Positions 35,735 through 48,618 of a stretch of 64,000 nucleotides of DNA are shown here, one piece after another. The stretch covers positions 310,001 through 374,000 of the forward strand of contig JAKULF010000018.1 in NCBI GenBank assembly GCA_022661535.1. Direction: 5' to 3'. Within the stretch, counting starts at the first letter, position 1. Each line of letters opens with the position of its first letter. The stretch comes from Eutypa lata (taxonomy: Eukaryota; Ascomycota; Sordariomycetes; Xylariales; Diatrypaceae). A program made the translations under genes and the position numbers. The notes beneath the pieces are model-generated. The model was not told the origin of the DNA, ran no database searches, and saw only the letters and a list, made by a program, of their open reading frames with translations.

Positions 35735-37397
35735 CTTGAGGATGTTTCGACTAACGAGTGGTTCCTGGTAAGAAGGGTGGAAGAGATAAAGGGGAAGAAA
35801 TGGGAAAGAAAGAAGCAGACGAGCTTCTTAGGGGCTATGACGAATTGAAGAAGTCATAGAATAGGGGAGAGAGTATGAGAGAAAGAAAGAAAGAGTGTGA
35901 CAAACTTCCCTAAGTATATTATGGCTACTCACCTATCTTTATAGCTCAGTCAAGACTGGGTCCGCGTGCGTCCCTCAATAGAGCACCATGCAGGCATAGC
36001 ACGTTTTGTACACCTAACCGGCAACATGCCAAAACCTGGACACAACAGCTTGGCTACGATTTTAAGTGGTCAACGGGATATCATAAGGAGCTGTAAGATT
36101 GGTCTGACAGTGCCGCCGTGGTATTTTCCAAGTCAACCCCCCTTAAACCCCAGGAAAGTCTGAACCTACCTGGGTTCCCCTCAAAAACTGAATCGGGGCA
36201 TTGGAATCTGTATGGTGGTGATGAGATGCGGTTCCCTTCGGGGGGGGATTCCTCATTACTGGACTGGGCTGCTGCTGGTCTTTTGATCGGGTTCGATCGG
36301 CGTCGGTTCGCGGGCCGACCATCCCATTTCCCGTAGATTTTCCAGTAGCGTTATGATAGTGCTCCCGAAGTTCTCCCAAGCCAACTAGAACATGCCAGAG
36401 ATGCGGGGATGATGTGGAGAGTTTGTGTTTAACTGGTCTCGTACAAGCCGTCCAGCTAACTAGTTAGTCACGATATCCAATGGTGTCGATGTATCGTAAC
36501 GCAGGAGAACCAATACCACTGTATTACGTGTTTTGTTGGACGGAACACTTGAGAGTCTCGAGCCCTTTCCTTTCCTCGAAGAGAACTTGTTGCCTTGAAA
36601 TTGACTCAAGGTTTTGGAGTGTTCTCATGGTACTTCGAAACATCACTGGGTCTACCGTCTCATGAGTCATGACTTTGGACACGAACTACCTTGTGGTGAT
36701 AACATCACTTTACTTCGTGCAACAAATAAGCCCACGTAGTATCAGTTGTAACAGTATTGGGAATATATTATCCTAGGCCTAGTTAGGTCGATTTGTATTT
36801 CTCTGCTCCTAATAGTCAGCATGACTTAAAACAGTCCAAGTATGATCATTTATTGGAGGATGGAACAACCTGGAGAGTCTCGACTCCAAACGTTCCATAT
36901 TCGGTTAGGATTTCGAATTGCTACAAATGCAACCCGAAATTTACTATCAACCCTGGCGGTAACTAGCCTATGTCACTTAATGAGAGTCAAATTATCAAGG
37001 GTTCATAGTATGATCCCAGTTAAATTTTCGTCCTTGCTTGCTTATTGATCAGATGGACCAAGATCCCATAGTCGAGACATTATTATATAAGCTGCTACAA
37101 GGCAATGTGTTGAGACCATTGATTCCTATTCATGAGAACTGAATTCCTCATCCACTCCCATCTGGCCACATCAAACCTTTACCTCCATTGCAATCATATA
37201 AATGAACCATTTTGTCCCTTTGCAAATTTAATAAATGTTTTAGTTCGAACCCTTTGTATTTTCTACTATTGTATCGCTCTAAAATGAATATGAACATGAC
37301 TAGCCAATGAAGCAAAGTGATACAGCATCAAGCTGCTGAGCACGACAATCTTGTTTACACTTAGCACCTCGTAGCAATAATTGCCATATCCCTTTTT
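35735..37397. other. Intergenic region upstream of the beta-glucosidase
   Basis: 1.66 kb between the beta-glucosidase start and the downstream end of the next minus-strand MFS gene. A purine-rich GAAAGAAAGA tract at about 35790-35900 lies just upstream of the beta-glucosidase and probably belongs to its leader. No gene was recognised; short ORFs at 36118-36336 and 36842-37048 lack family features. Confidence 0.5.
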
Positions 37398-39118
37398 TTA
37401 TTCTTGGCTTTCTCCTATAGGCTCACCCGCATGGCTTGGCTTGATACCACCTCTTCGAATATCCCAGCCTCCTGACCACCCTACCCAGCCCGTTTCTCTA
37501 GGACCTCGAATAAACGCAACGATGATGGCTGAACCTAGAAACGCAATATTGCAACTACCACTCCAGACCCAACCGCCTTCAGCATACAGCCGGTTGCCTA
37601 CCGCAGTGCCCGTCAATTGTCCAGCAAAGGCAAAGACCATATAAGCCGTGTTGACGCGGTTTCTAGCCTTGGAGTCTAGATTATACACATTGCTCCGATT
37701 GGCCGTATGTGCAAAATTAGCACCGGTATCCATCATAATAGACTGGACGATGGGGCCCACAACTGTGAAATTGCCTGTGAATGTTCCAATGATGATGCCA
37801 GCAAAGTCGATTGACAAGCCAAGAATCACCGAGAAGAGGGGGACAAAGCGGTCGGTGATAAGTCGAGACCACACTGGGGCTAGTATTATAACCGCTATCC
37901 CAATGAATGCGAACAGCCCGATTTCCAAGGATGAGTATTCGTATGGTGGAGACGCCAGGAGGAAGGTCAAAGTCGTCCAAAATGACGTGAAGGCACCACT
38001 AAGCATAAAGCCAGTGAAGCATGCTTGTGTGAGAAGAGGCTCCTTGACAACAAGCACCACCATGCTCCAGAGAAGCTTGAAATACTTTAGCCCCTTATTC
38101 TTCGCCGGGTAATCCGGCAGGGTAAAGAACAAGATCCCAAGCGTTGCCCACTGCGCGGCGAAAGCGAACCAGTATATGTTCCTCCATGATGTGTATTCTG
38201 CCACTATACCCGACAAAAGACGGGCGATCATCAGGCCTAATGCCAGGGCAGACACTACAATAGAGAGTGCACTTGCCCGCCGATGGGCTGGGGCTAAGTC
38301 ACCCACAAGGGGCAACATAAGCTGAGGAGTTACGGTTCTGTCTGAAGTTTTAGTGCTCTGCTCCTAAACCAATTGTGAAACTACAAATTCTTCAACAGGA
38401 TACATACCCAACACCACATATGAAGGAAAGACCAATGAAGACGCTGAAGCTGTTTGTGAGACAAAGCCCCAGCCACTAATAAAATGCAGGTATGATTAGC
38501 CTAATAGAATCCTCGTATCATATCGTACACAGATATCAACATAGAACTCACAACGCTGGCCGTCATGAAAATTAGAAAAAGAATGAACGGTCTCCTAGGC
38601 ACCATGTCCGCGATCGGGCAAACGAAGGCCAGCCCGACAGCGTAGCCAGCCTGGGATAAAGCCGCCACATTAGACGCACGCTCGTAAGAGACGCCGAACT
38701 CCTCGGCAATGACATTGAGAATCGGCTGCGGATAGTACAGGTTGGCAACTGTGAAAGTGGCCGCCTACTCCAGAGTCAGTTAAGGGCGCTCTCTGTTAAA
38801 AGATTCACAGCTGGAGAGAGAAGAAAAGAGAGCGAATCTCACAAAACCGAGTAGAATGTTCATCCCGAGCGTGAAGCTGGGTGGGTTCTCGGAGTCGTAG
38901 CGACATCTCTTGGGCATCCAATTTAGAATTTCCCATGCCTTTGTGAACCAACTGGCACCTCTAGTTGCATGAGGCCTGGTGGTAGGAGCGTCTAACGCTT
39001 GTGCTTGTTGAACATCTTCGTTTGCTTCGCTGATGGCGATGCTCCCCTTCTCACTGTTAGATCCTGGCTGTTGCCTCTCCTCTTGACGTATGGTGTCATT
39101 TTCGGTAGTTATCATCAT
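37398..39118 (-). CDS. MFS transporter, DHA1/YnfM-like
   Basis: Four exons, 38843-39118, 38552-38764, 38408-38475 and 37398-38337, giving 498 aa. A cytosolic N-terminus of about 80 residues precedes twelve predicted helices. Family features are ANLYYPQPILNVIAEEFGVS, SQAGYAVGLAFVCPIADMVPRRP (the helix 2-3 loop), then VTPQLMLPLVGDLAPAHRRASALS in helix 4-5 and WRNIYWF after helix 6. This ordering resembles bacterial and fungal arabinose-efflux/YnfM-type drug:proton antiporters. Probable role: efflux of a small hydrophobic compound at the plasma membrane; substrate unknown. It is divergent from a second MFS gene, with 1.36 kb between the starts. Confidence 0.9.
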
Positions 39119-40474
39119 TTGATATAGCCAATTGGACTGAATATTGTTTCAATTAGGACATGTGGCGTAAGAATTGGGTTGTTTCGATCCTGCGAATATC
39201 TACGAATACCTTATTGCCGATAATATGAGCTTCGGCATAGGATGACGGGAGTCCGATTTCGCTTAGCGGCGGTGCCCACTAAAATGATGCGGCAATCTCA
39301 ACCTTCCGGATCATGTACTTTATTTTCGTAGTCGTAGACAAAAGTTCATCGGCGCCCTTTGAATACAATGTGAAGAAGAGGTGAAATATGAAAAGGGGGA
39401 ATAATTATCATTCTATGTAGGTATATGAATACTCAAGGCGTTCCTCTCCTGCTCCTGGGCCGGTGACAACATGACGCCGGCTAATAAGTTGATTCGGCGT
39501 TAAAGCAAGGTTCGGCAACCGAGAGGTGCGTGTGCTCTGGGTTCCATTGCATCTCTCGCCCCTTTTGCTCTCCGATGCCGTCGTCAAACCCCAACCAATG
39601 CATCGAGATGACGAATTGCCTTTTCCCGGTGATGACCAACCTCCAAACAGGCCCGGTAAGAACATAGGAATATATGTTGGACGAGATTCCAAGGTGCCAG
39701 CCAGATCAACATAATTCAAACGGAGGTTAATTTGTCTCAATTCGTTTCTCAGAGCCTCTGCCCGTGTAAGCATACATACTTATTCATAGGATGGTAGACC
39801 TTTATAGATAGGCACTTTTTCTGTCCGCCTATCTATCCATCTACCATTTACCAGTAGCAAAGCACGGTAGGCTATCAAGCAATGCTTACCTAGGTAGGTG
39901 TCGCCATTGGAGCTATCCAGCTATCCGTGGGCCTGTGGAAGTGTGGTCCACGGGTAGTTAGCCAATCCCCTCATCCTCAACCCTTCCCGCCCCTCCTATC
40001 GTCGGGCGTCACCCGAAAAGAAAATCTCCACATAAAAGATCGGCCAAATCGGCCTGGTCCAAATCACCTAATGTATAGTGCAGTGGGAATATTTCCAGGG
40101 TGCCGTATAACCCGGCTGCTATTTCTTTCTCCCGATAAGGATTTTTAAAATAAAAAAATTCCCTCGCTTCGAATCTAGATCTAAGATCTTCTCGTTCATG
40201 AACTGTTGTAGTGTAACCGGGTCGTTGGCTGCCAAGGTTGTAGAGAGGAATCTTCATCCATAGAATCGCTCCTTTGCATCGTAATCGCTTGCAACGGCGT
40301 CGAGTTACATGTCTAGCTCTACATCGTAAAAAAGGTCATTCTCCACTTTCCTGTGTACATAGTAAGGAAGCGGAGTCACTTCCTACGAAGTATTCATCGT
40401 CTCTACTATAAATCTAGGTATGGTTCTTTTGGTAGCCAACCGACAAGCTAAACATCTATAAGAATAAACTCAAA
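39119..40474. promoter_or_regulatory. Divergent region between two MFS transporter genes
   Basis: 1.36 kb between divergent starts. It carries CTTACCTAGGTAGGTG at about 39887-39901 and pyrimidine-rich stretches at 39960-40010. The 121-codon minus ORF at 39408-39773 has no recognisable family. The length would allow separate promoters. Confidence 0.4.
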
Positions 40475-42799
40475 ATGGCGGAAGATGCGGACGAAACGAC
40501 CCCACTCATTGGCAACGGGAACGGTAATGGGGACGGGGATAGGAGCGGCAGTGGTAATGGTAGCAGTAGCAGCAACGGGAAAGCGGCCTCCAAGACGTCA
40601 ACCGCGGCGATGGCCAAGACGGCAGCGAAGACCGTCTTCGGGCCCGCGAACCGGATTCTGCTCGCCGGGTTCTTGATGGCGTTTACGCTTGGCATCACAC
40701 AGGTCCCGTGAGTAATGACTTGATTCTTCTAACTCATTCCATCCATCCTTTTATCTTCTGGCACTATTATCGCACGGCACACACCATGTACCTAGTTACG
40801 TATTTCCCCTTTTCTGGCATTCGACTGGTTGGCTGGCTGGCTGCATCTCGCTCATCTCACTCATTCACAACATAACAGCATCATCTACGTATTCCGGCTC
40901 ATGGAATGCGACATATTCTACGGGCACAACAACCCGCCCCCCTTCGAGGGGATCGGCGACCGCTGCCACCGACGCGAGATCAGCGCGGGGACGGCGATGC
41001 AGGTGAGCATCCTGGGCATGTCGACGAGCCTGAGCGGCGTCTTCAACCTCTTCATCTCCGGCTACTTCATCAAGCTGTGGGGGCCCCGGTGGGCCTTCGT
41101 CTCCCAGACCTCGCTGCTCGGCCTGCGCGTCTCCACCCAGGTCCTCGGCGTCTCGGTGGGCGGGCGCGCCGGCGAGCTCGTCTTCCAGGCTTGTCAGGCT
41201 ATTGGGATTGTTGGGGGGCCTAGGGGTTATCAGGTGAGTGATGCGGAAAGGGGGTTTGCCTCTTGTCCCCTCTTCCCCCCCCTTTTTTTTTGTTTCTCTT
41301 TCGTTTCTGGTATCGTGTATGTGTGTTCAGTGGGCTAACCAATGTTCACTTCTTGATATCAGCTCGTCCTCAATACCGCTGTGAGCGAGGTAGTTGCGCC
41401 ACGAGATAGAACCGCTGTCTTTGGCCGGTTACAAGGCTCCATTATGTTAGGCACTGCTTTCGGTTATCTCCGTAAGTTCACCTGACTAGATAATTCCGAA
41501 GTCTTTGCAATTAACCACAAAATTCCAGTGGGTGGCATTCTTGGCGATGTATACAACATCAGACGGCCTTTCGAAGTCGCCTTCTTCCTCTATGTCGTGT
41601 CGACTATCTACGGCGCTCTTTTCCTCCCCGAATCAATGCAGGGCGATGTCGGTAACCAAAAGCAAGCCGCGAAAGGCATCAGTGCCTTCTTCGCGCCCCT
41701 CAAGATCATCAGACCCCACCGATACCGCTTGGAATCCGGCAAGATCATCAAGAACTACGGCTTGGTGTTTCTCGCTCTGGGAATCTTCCTCGGAGTTGTA
41801 AGTCGTCCATATGTTCGATGGTGGTCCTGTGCGAGATAATAATAATACTGACCTCAATCATTTTCTAGTTCGCATCCGGATACGCCCCAATTCTCCTGCA
41901 GATGTACGCCACGTCGGACTTCAACTTCAGCACGACCGAGAACGGGTATCTGATGTTTGGAAACTCCTTGATTCGCGGCCTCTTCCTGATCCTTATGTTC
42001 CCTAAGATCATATCTGTCGGCCGTGACTGGTTCAATGGAACATCGCATGACTCAACGACTCATGATCATGATCATGAAGGGAATGGTAGTGAAATCCCGA
42101 CGCATCCCGAGGACTTCGATATAGCCGAGAGCGGAGAGGAAGTCCCGCAGGAGCCAATACAATCACCCGAGGTGGAAGAAGAAGATTCCGGGACAGGGTT
42201 TGATTTGTTCTTTGTAAGGTGGAGTCTCGTGGTTGACTCGCTTGTCACATTTTTTGCGGGCTTTTCTTCTCATGGGTGGCAAGTATATCTTGGTAAGCGT
42301 CTTTTCGAATCGTCTTTGTCTTAATAGTATGTATTAACAAGGCTTGTGTAGCTGGCTTCCTGCTTCCGTTCGCATCTGGGTCGGCGCCCGCAGCCAAGGG
42401 TGTCATGACCGAAATGACACCACCGCACTCGAGGAGGGATGCGCTCAGTGGTATCACGCTCGTGGAGAGCTCAGCGACGCTGTTGACTCAGGGGTTATTC
42501 GGGATGATCTTCGCGGCCTTCTCGGAAGTCGGCCACCCGAGCTTGACGTTCTTCTGCAATACGGTGAGCATGCCCAGTTAAATACAAAGACTAGGCGTCA
42601 AATTGTATTTCATCCAGTACTGACGATACGATAGGGGTTTGCCGTCATTGGCTTCCTCGTCCTGTTCATGGCACATTTGCCACCGGAGAATAGCAAGAGA
42701 GTTGATGAGGAAGATATAGATACCGAAACCGAGACGCTCCTTCCGTCTACAGAGCATAGCTGCGAAGATGAAGAACAGGAGGGCGAGCAGAACGAATAA
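40475..42799 (+). CDS. MFS transporter (DHA1 / SLC46-like) with low-complexity N-terminus
   Basis: Seven exons: 40475-40707, 40879-41233, 41363-41471, 41529-41797, 41869-42292, 42352-42563 and 42635-42799, giving 588 aa with all junctions in frame. The N-terminus has ETTPLIGNGNGNG then a Ser/Gly/Asn linker before the first helix (ILLAGFLMAFTLGITQVPIIYVFR). The luminal segment RLMECDIFYGHN, the helix 4-5 segment LNTAVSEVVAPRDRTAVFGRLQG and the large charged central loop (DHDHEGNGSE, then EVPQEPIQSPEVEEEDSG) are typical of fungal MFS proteins related to tetracycline/folate-type carriers. A second half-set of helices and an acidic tail follow. Substrate unknown. Confidence 0.88.
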
Positions 42800-43550
42800 A
42801 AATGACGAAGCATACTATACGCATTGATTGGTTACAATAGAATTGTATATAAACATACATGGAGGTTGGGTAGAATAAAAATGTCGTTTTAGCCTATTTC
42901 CTCAACCCCTGAGTAGGCATCTTGATTGGCGTTACCAGTGGTAGAGGAAAGGGGTGGTTTGTATTTAGATGTGAGAGCGTTCATTCATTCTGTCCATCCT
43001 AGCATATATATAAGTTATAATACTCCTGGCGAAATGGATACTCCATGCAGCTAACATCATGGAATTTTTGAGAAATCATAACATGTTGCATTCAATCGAT
43101 GTATAGTTGCAGAGTATAGGGCTAGCAATGAAAAATGGTGTCTAGCTAAAAGCAAGCTCTAGATATCTTACGGAAGAAACACTATATAGTATGGTAGTGA
43201 GCTTCGGAATAGGGCAATCCTGCTCCACGTTCCTTGTATCACCACCCCCTGTTATAGGGGGTCCTAAACACAACAAACCATCTAAAGGTAAAGGGGACAA
43301 AAGTCTTCTTATAATGAGGATTCGGAGGCTAGGAAGCTTTACTAAGCGAGGGCTAATATATTATTTTATAATAGATTCAATTAACTTCTATTATGCGTCA
43401 TACTAAATGTTAGAGTTGTTGCTTTGAAGTTACCATGGCACTCGTTTACTGGCCAACTTCTTACTCTAACATTTTATAGACCCGGAAGACGATCAACCTA
43501 CACTACTTCCGGCGTTAACCCCTTTGTTTCGCCTGAAACCTACTACTTAT
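42800..43550. other. Intergenic region between convergent genes
   Basis: 750 bases, AT-rich, between the MFS gene (+) and the membrane protein (-). It contains a GTTATAGGGGGTCC stretch near 43250 and no supported gene. Confidence 0.5.
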
Positions 43551-44627
43551 TCACATCGATTTTGGTCTTGTACGAGTCTCTAACTCATATTTCTTCAACA
43601 CGTATACTCCCCAAGCACCTTCCAACCCCGGGGATCCCTCAAGTTCGGGTTTTTGTACGTAGAATCCCGCGCCCCCATTCTGGCCGTTCATCCCATCGAG
43701 TTCTGCGCGCGTTGCGAGTGAATCTAGCTCTGCCTTTGTCGTGCATACACGAGGAGGGCTGTTTCCCTCGAGCTCCGGTTTTAGGCAGCCGGCTTCATTG
43801 TATTCGTGCAGCTCTTCGGTACTTGGCTTGGCTCTGTGTTTCCTCCTATGTCTTCTTAAGAGAAAGAAGCCAAGCCAGAGAAGGATAGAAGCTCCGAAGA
43901 CAGCTCCTATGCTGGCACCTATTATAATGCTTCTCCTATTGTGGGAGGTAGCCTCCGCGGATGGAACGTAGTTGCTTTCTATGCTCGATGGGGTCGAGGT
44001 GGAAGTAGCTTTAAGGCTGTTTGCGGTCGTTGTAGAGGGGGTTGCAGCTAATAGAGAACTCTTGGTCCATGTCTGCCCCTGAAGAAAGATTCCCGTTGCT
44101 TGCACTGTAAGTACGTCGCTAATAGGAAATGTCTGAAGTCGGCTTGCACTTATCTCGCTGCGGTCAAGGCTGAAGACAATTTCCGTTATTGTAGCTCCTG
44201 GACAATCTCCGATGCTCGATAACACCGTCCCTTCTGTCACCGTGCCCTTGCATAACGGGGAGTTATTGGCCCAAGTCAGCCCACTAATGAATTACCAGAT
44301 ATTATCAGCTTCTTACAAATAACACAATCTACCGGGCCAGACATACGTAGGACAGCACCAAACACCATCTGGTGATATTGCATTTGCGGCACTTTCCATT
44401 CCTATAGGACAGATATATCCCGGGGAATACGTTAAATACGGGATTCCCGGTATGACTGTACTGGGATAGCAGCCCAGAGCAGTTCGATCTTTAACGCATA
44501 CTGTCGTTGGGAAAACTCCGGCAAGTACGGAAGTACCGTCATGCAAGTCTTCTACCATATATAAGCTTCCACATTCTGGTGGTGGTGTAAATCGGGTGGT
44601 GAGTGGCGGGGGCACTCTAGTCGCCAT
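43551..44627 (-). CDS. Single-pass membrane protein with Cys-rich ectodomain and repetitive ELE/ELD tail
   Basis: Two exons, 44347-44627 and 43551-44283, giving 337 aa. The N-terminus reads LTTRFTPPPECGSLY, followed by several Cys (CVKD, GCYP, GYICP, WCCPT). Next is a Ser/Thr-rich stretch (SLLAATPSTTTANSL..), probably O-glycosylated, then one transmembrane helix at about 213-236 and a basic stop-transfer LRRHRRKHR. The cytosolic tail carries five spaced copies of a (K/R)xEL(E/D) motif: KPELEG, KAELDS, RAELDG, KPELEG and KYELET. No N-terminal signal peptide is evident. The layout matches a large uncharacterised ascomycete family of cell-surface proteins reminiscent of Wsc/Mid2 wall sensors. 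A sensing role is inference only. Confidence 0.8.
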
Positions 44628-45883
44628 ACTGGCTAGTTTCCTGCAGGGAAATTCTGTTGTCTGAAAGAACTACGATAATAGGCATGTGGTCAGTAGTGGA
44701 GGCGTGTAGGGTAAAAGTAAGAAATTTAAATCATATATTCCGGGGCTCCGAGGTAGCCTACATGATTTTCAGCTGAGATAATGTTGTATTTGTGTACTTT
44801 TTTATTGTATCAAGATATGCGATGCTTCATTATCAAACAAGGGCTGGTTTCAATTGCGATATGTTCTGTCCAACCATAGAGAGTCCATAATGAAAATTGT
44901 GAGCCAATTATCAATCATCCACACCTAATTAAGACGAGACAATCTTACCCCTTACTCTACGGAATAATGGAAAATCAGCGTTTAGTCTTTCGCGTTCTAG
45001 GTCTTCCGAGGTTACCGTGTAACCTCAGGTCGTGAAGAGGACTGCAATCCTCATTGTCATTTCCCGAATATTTCAAGCTATATATAAGTCCTATATTTCT
45101 TAAAATTATGTAATATCTCAAGCCAGAGTTGTATATCAAGGCCAACTAGGGGGTTCAATTCGACTCAATATCCCATACACCTCTGCTATGAATCTAGTTT
45201 AACAGTAACAATCTCTCTATCCTCTATGATACATTCCTGTACATATTGAAAATACCCCTCATTCGCCAATGATATCACCTAATCTTTGTAGCGATAGATA
45301 AGGCTGTGCTGTGCCGCCGAGACGTCTCAAATCCAACATAGCTTACTACGACAGCCTAAATTAATCTCAAGGTTACATTGAGGGCTGTCGATAGGACACT
45401 TGCTCGGTAGGTTGGATGATGTGAGAAATACTGGAAAGAGAGCGATTATATTCAACTGCCTGGTAACTTCATGATTGGCAACTTATGAGGTTATATACCA
45501 ATTTTTGGTAGCATAAAGAATGCATTGAATGATGTTCACCATGAATTAATATACAAAGGGAATCATGGAAATGAAGAAGAAGAAAAAAGGAAAAGAAGCT
45601 TTAAAACGGAATGAGATACAAGGAGGATATTGTACAATTTTCCCGTAGCGCGAGAGTCTACGAATAGCGCCAGAAGGTCATCTGGTAAGAAGTCGTCTAT
45701 ACATGAGATCTACCAAGATCTATAGAAGTTATAGTTCAGATAGTATTTCAGAGACTTTTACCTGTCGACGGAAGGGGGCCACATTAAACAGAATAACCCC
45801 ATTCAATCTACGATTCTTCTTCATCGTTGAAGTTATCAATGTCACAACACTCTTTTTTGATGAGGTGATCTCGTCACTAGCCC
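44628..45883. other. Intergenic region
   Basis: 1.26 kb, AT-rich, between two minus-strand genes. No gene was recognised. The purine-rich AAGAAGAAGAAAAAAGG tract at 45571-45590 is simple sequence. Confidence 0.5.
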
Positions 45884-46893
45884 CTATCCACTAAAACCAC
45901 CATCGATGGGATAAACCGCCTTGGTGATGAACCTGGTCTCATCGCATAGTAGAAATGAAATCAGAGCAGCTATTTCCTCCGGTTGGACAAGACCTTTCAA
46001 AAGAGACAAGGTCTTGCCCTTCAGCTGGCCCCCGGATCTTTCAGCCAGCTGTTTGGCCATCGGGGTGTCTACAACGTTCCTGTATGTGATATTAGCTGGA
46101 CCGTCTCCTTAAGACAACAACACTTATGCAGATGAAAACGAAGAGGCGTCGAGGGAAAAAAGCAAGGGGAAAAAACCGAAAGGAAATACAGCAGGTCAAA
46201 TAGTCCATGTAGGTAGACAAAACACGCAAAGTAAACGAGTGGATACTAACGGGCACACCACATTAACCCTGACACGCCTCGCGGCGCCCTCACCAGCAGC
46301 GACCTTCGTGAGCCCGACGACGCCGTGCTTCGATGCGGCGTAGGCTCCTATGCCTGCTACGCCAGACATGCCCGCCACGCTCGCTATGTTGACGATGCTG
46401 CCGCCGTCGGCGATGGCAGCCATCTGGTGCTGCAGGCAGTTGAACAAGCCCGTCAGATTGACGTCGAGCACGCGCTGCCAGTCCTCTAGTTTGATTTCCG
46501 TCAGGGGCACGATTTCCTTTTGGAGTATGCCTGTTTTGTCCGCCGTGCGCCCCCGCCGTTAGCGAGCTTAGCTTCACCCTCGATGGATTGGTTACTTTAC
46601 TCACCAGCACTATTGACGCAGCCGTCAATCCGACCGAACTGGTTCTTCGTCTCTTCTACCCACCGCTTGACCGAGCCGGGGTCGCAGACGTCGACGATTT
46701 GCGATAATCCTTGAAATTCCGGATCCTCGTCCCGGATGCTCTGCTCAACGGCCTTCACAGTATCCCCCGAGATATCCGAGAGCGATACGATAGCACCTCG
46801 GTCAGCTACGTACTTAGCCAAGGCTGCGCCGATGCCCTGTCCGGCGCCGGTGATGAGTATGACCTTATCTTTCAGGGGTTTTACTTCCGCCAT
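45884..46893 (-). CDS. Classical short-chain dehydrogenase/reductase (SDR)
   Basis: Three exons, 46605-46893, 46251-46530 and 45884-46079, giving 254 aa, the normal length. The cofactor motif TGAGQGIG is at 15-22, with D39-region acidic residues (LSDIS) that suggest NAD preference. The active-site residues N121 (DVNLTG), S147 (IASVAG), Y160 and K164 (YAASK) are all present. The C-terminus has VVCPNVVDTPMAK and the final VYPIDGGFSG. The product should be a soluble NAD(P)-dependent oxidoreductase; the substrate cannot be read from sequence. The final exon lies behind an unusually long 171-nt intron. Confidence 0.93.
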
Positions 46894-48490
46894 GATGATG
46901 ATAGCAAGGATATCTTCAGTCTATCGCCGTGACAGCATAACGCAAGGTCGTTAACTTGGGAGCACTGCAAGAAAACGCAACAGCGTGATATATAGCTTTT
47001 CTCACAGCTTTTGAACCTCGGTGCTGCCGCCGCAGTTCCCCGCCCAAATTGTGATCCATGGCCAATCATTTCTTGCCCCGCGTTTCGATCGCTGTGGTTT
47101 TCAGCTTGCTGGGAACTTCTAAAACGACCTCACAGGTGGGGGATGTCGATATTGTGCTGACGGGCGCACTTTTATGTGACGTACTGGGAGAACTATTGGA
47201 GAGTCAAAGGTAAAGCTATACCTACCTACTCCAGCCTGTCGATACTACAACCTTAGCTGGAGCGCTTAGAATCCCGTAGATAATACTTAGTCTTGCAGGA
47301 AAAGGTCTGTACATAGGCATAGGTTAACAAAGATGATGTCAAGCGTCGGTGCATAGAGAATCATTGTGTAGTCGTCGATGCCGGGCCTCCCGGTGGATTA
47401 AGCTTTGACGGGAGCGGTCAGCTTCGCATTGGTCAAGATTATAACTACCTACCTAGGTAAGTGTAGTGCAGTACGGTACGGTGCGGCACGGGATTAAACT
47501 GTGGGGTTAAGGAGTGACCCCTTTCCGGTAGCGTCGTATACCTAGGTAGGTACAGGCGATATAGACTCCCCTGAACTTGATGAATTTACTAAGCGGTTAA
47601 CATATTAGCTGTCACAAGAAACGCCATCTCTCTCTCTCTCACTTTCGTTGTCTCTCGGTAGAACTCTGAAGTGTACCTACTAAGATATCTTTACCTTATG
47701 GCAGTCTATCTCTGGTTTAAAAGGGGGAAACCTCAATGGCTACTATGACCGCATGACGTGATAGCAACTATAACTATTGAAGCATCGGAAGTTGGTGAGA
47801 CTTTCTCCGGGATTTCTCCGCCAACTTGCGTCGCTGTGTCCTGGAAATTACCCCATCTGATGTCGAAGCTTGGATCTTGGGGCGCATTGCAGGATGCCAT
47901 TGGAGAAACGAGCATCGAATCAAGGACACCCCACGTTTTCGTGGTAACGTTTAACGGCTATCTCTTTTACCACTATTGCATGTGATAGTCAACGTCGTAA
48001 TAGAAGAATTACTAACTCAGCTACGAAATGCTTCATTCCGTCCGCCACTATGCAAAACTAATGTTGAAGCCGGCGTGCAACTACCTTAAATGGTCACGAT
48101 AACTGTCCATATGCTGGTAGAGTATCACTTTACTCCCTTATGATATCCCTTAGTTCTACTAATTTTGGACTGTCGAGGTGGTAATGAGTGATGACAGGAA
48201 GCACCGTTTATACTTCCGCTTCGCAATCTGCGCGGAACCCACCATCATGCAAAGCGCCGCTTAAAGCAGCCAATGGCGACTACTTGATACCCGTTTAGCT
48301 TCAAAGACATACAATAGTTCGTTCGGAATGGCATTGGCAGATTTTGGGGTTCGTTACGTTCGGATAAAAACGGCACGGTATGTAGCATCGCAGAAACGTT
48401 TCGCTTTCGCGTTGCTTGAAGCAAGACTTAATTACCGTTTATCCCAAGATAAACGGCCTTGCTTGTTCGTTCGTAGTTCGCATAAGGCTA
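46894..48490. other. Intergenic region, left part of a 5.3-kb gene desert
   Basis: No supported gene. It contains CTACCTACCTAGGTAAG (about 47445-47461), ATACCTAGGTAGGTAC (about 47537-47552), a CT run near 47629-47641 and a 71-codon ORF at 48328-48543 without family features that runs into the left copy of the direct repeat. Confidence 0.5.
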
Positions 48491-48618
48491 TTGGTGGCAG
48501 GTACGGAAAATGTAAGGTGCGACGCATTATACATGGTATTTAAAGTGGGCTCTACAGCTAGTATAACTTAATTTAAAATAATAATAATTATTTACTTAAT
48601 TAATTCTTTTTTTTTAAT
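48491..48618 (+). repeat. Left copy of a ~128-bp direct repeat flanking the AT-rich block
   Basis: Aligns without gaps to the stretch starting 1020 bases further right (49511-49638). Shared words include GTGCGACG, GGTATT, AAGTGGGC and ATTATTTACTTAATTAAT. Most mismatches are transitions (G/A or C/T), as expected from two copies mutated independently by RIP. Confidence 0.8.

Noticed and set aside
36285..36300. GGGTTCGATCGG as a tRNA B box
   Set aside because: No cloverleaf partner sequences upstream.
48328..48543. 71-codon ORF as a coding remnant of the repeat element
   Set aside because: No similarity that I recognise to transposase or reverse transcriptase motifs, and it runs into non-coding repeat sequence.
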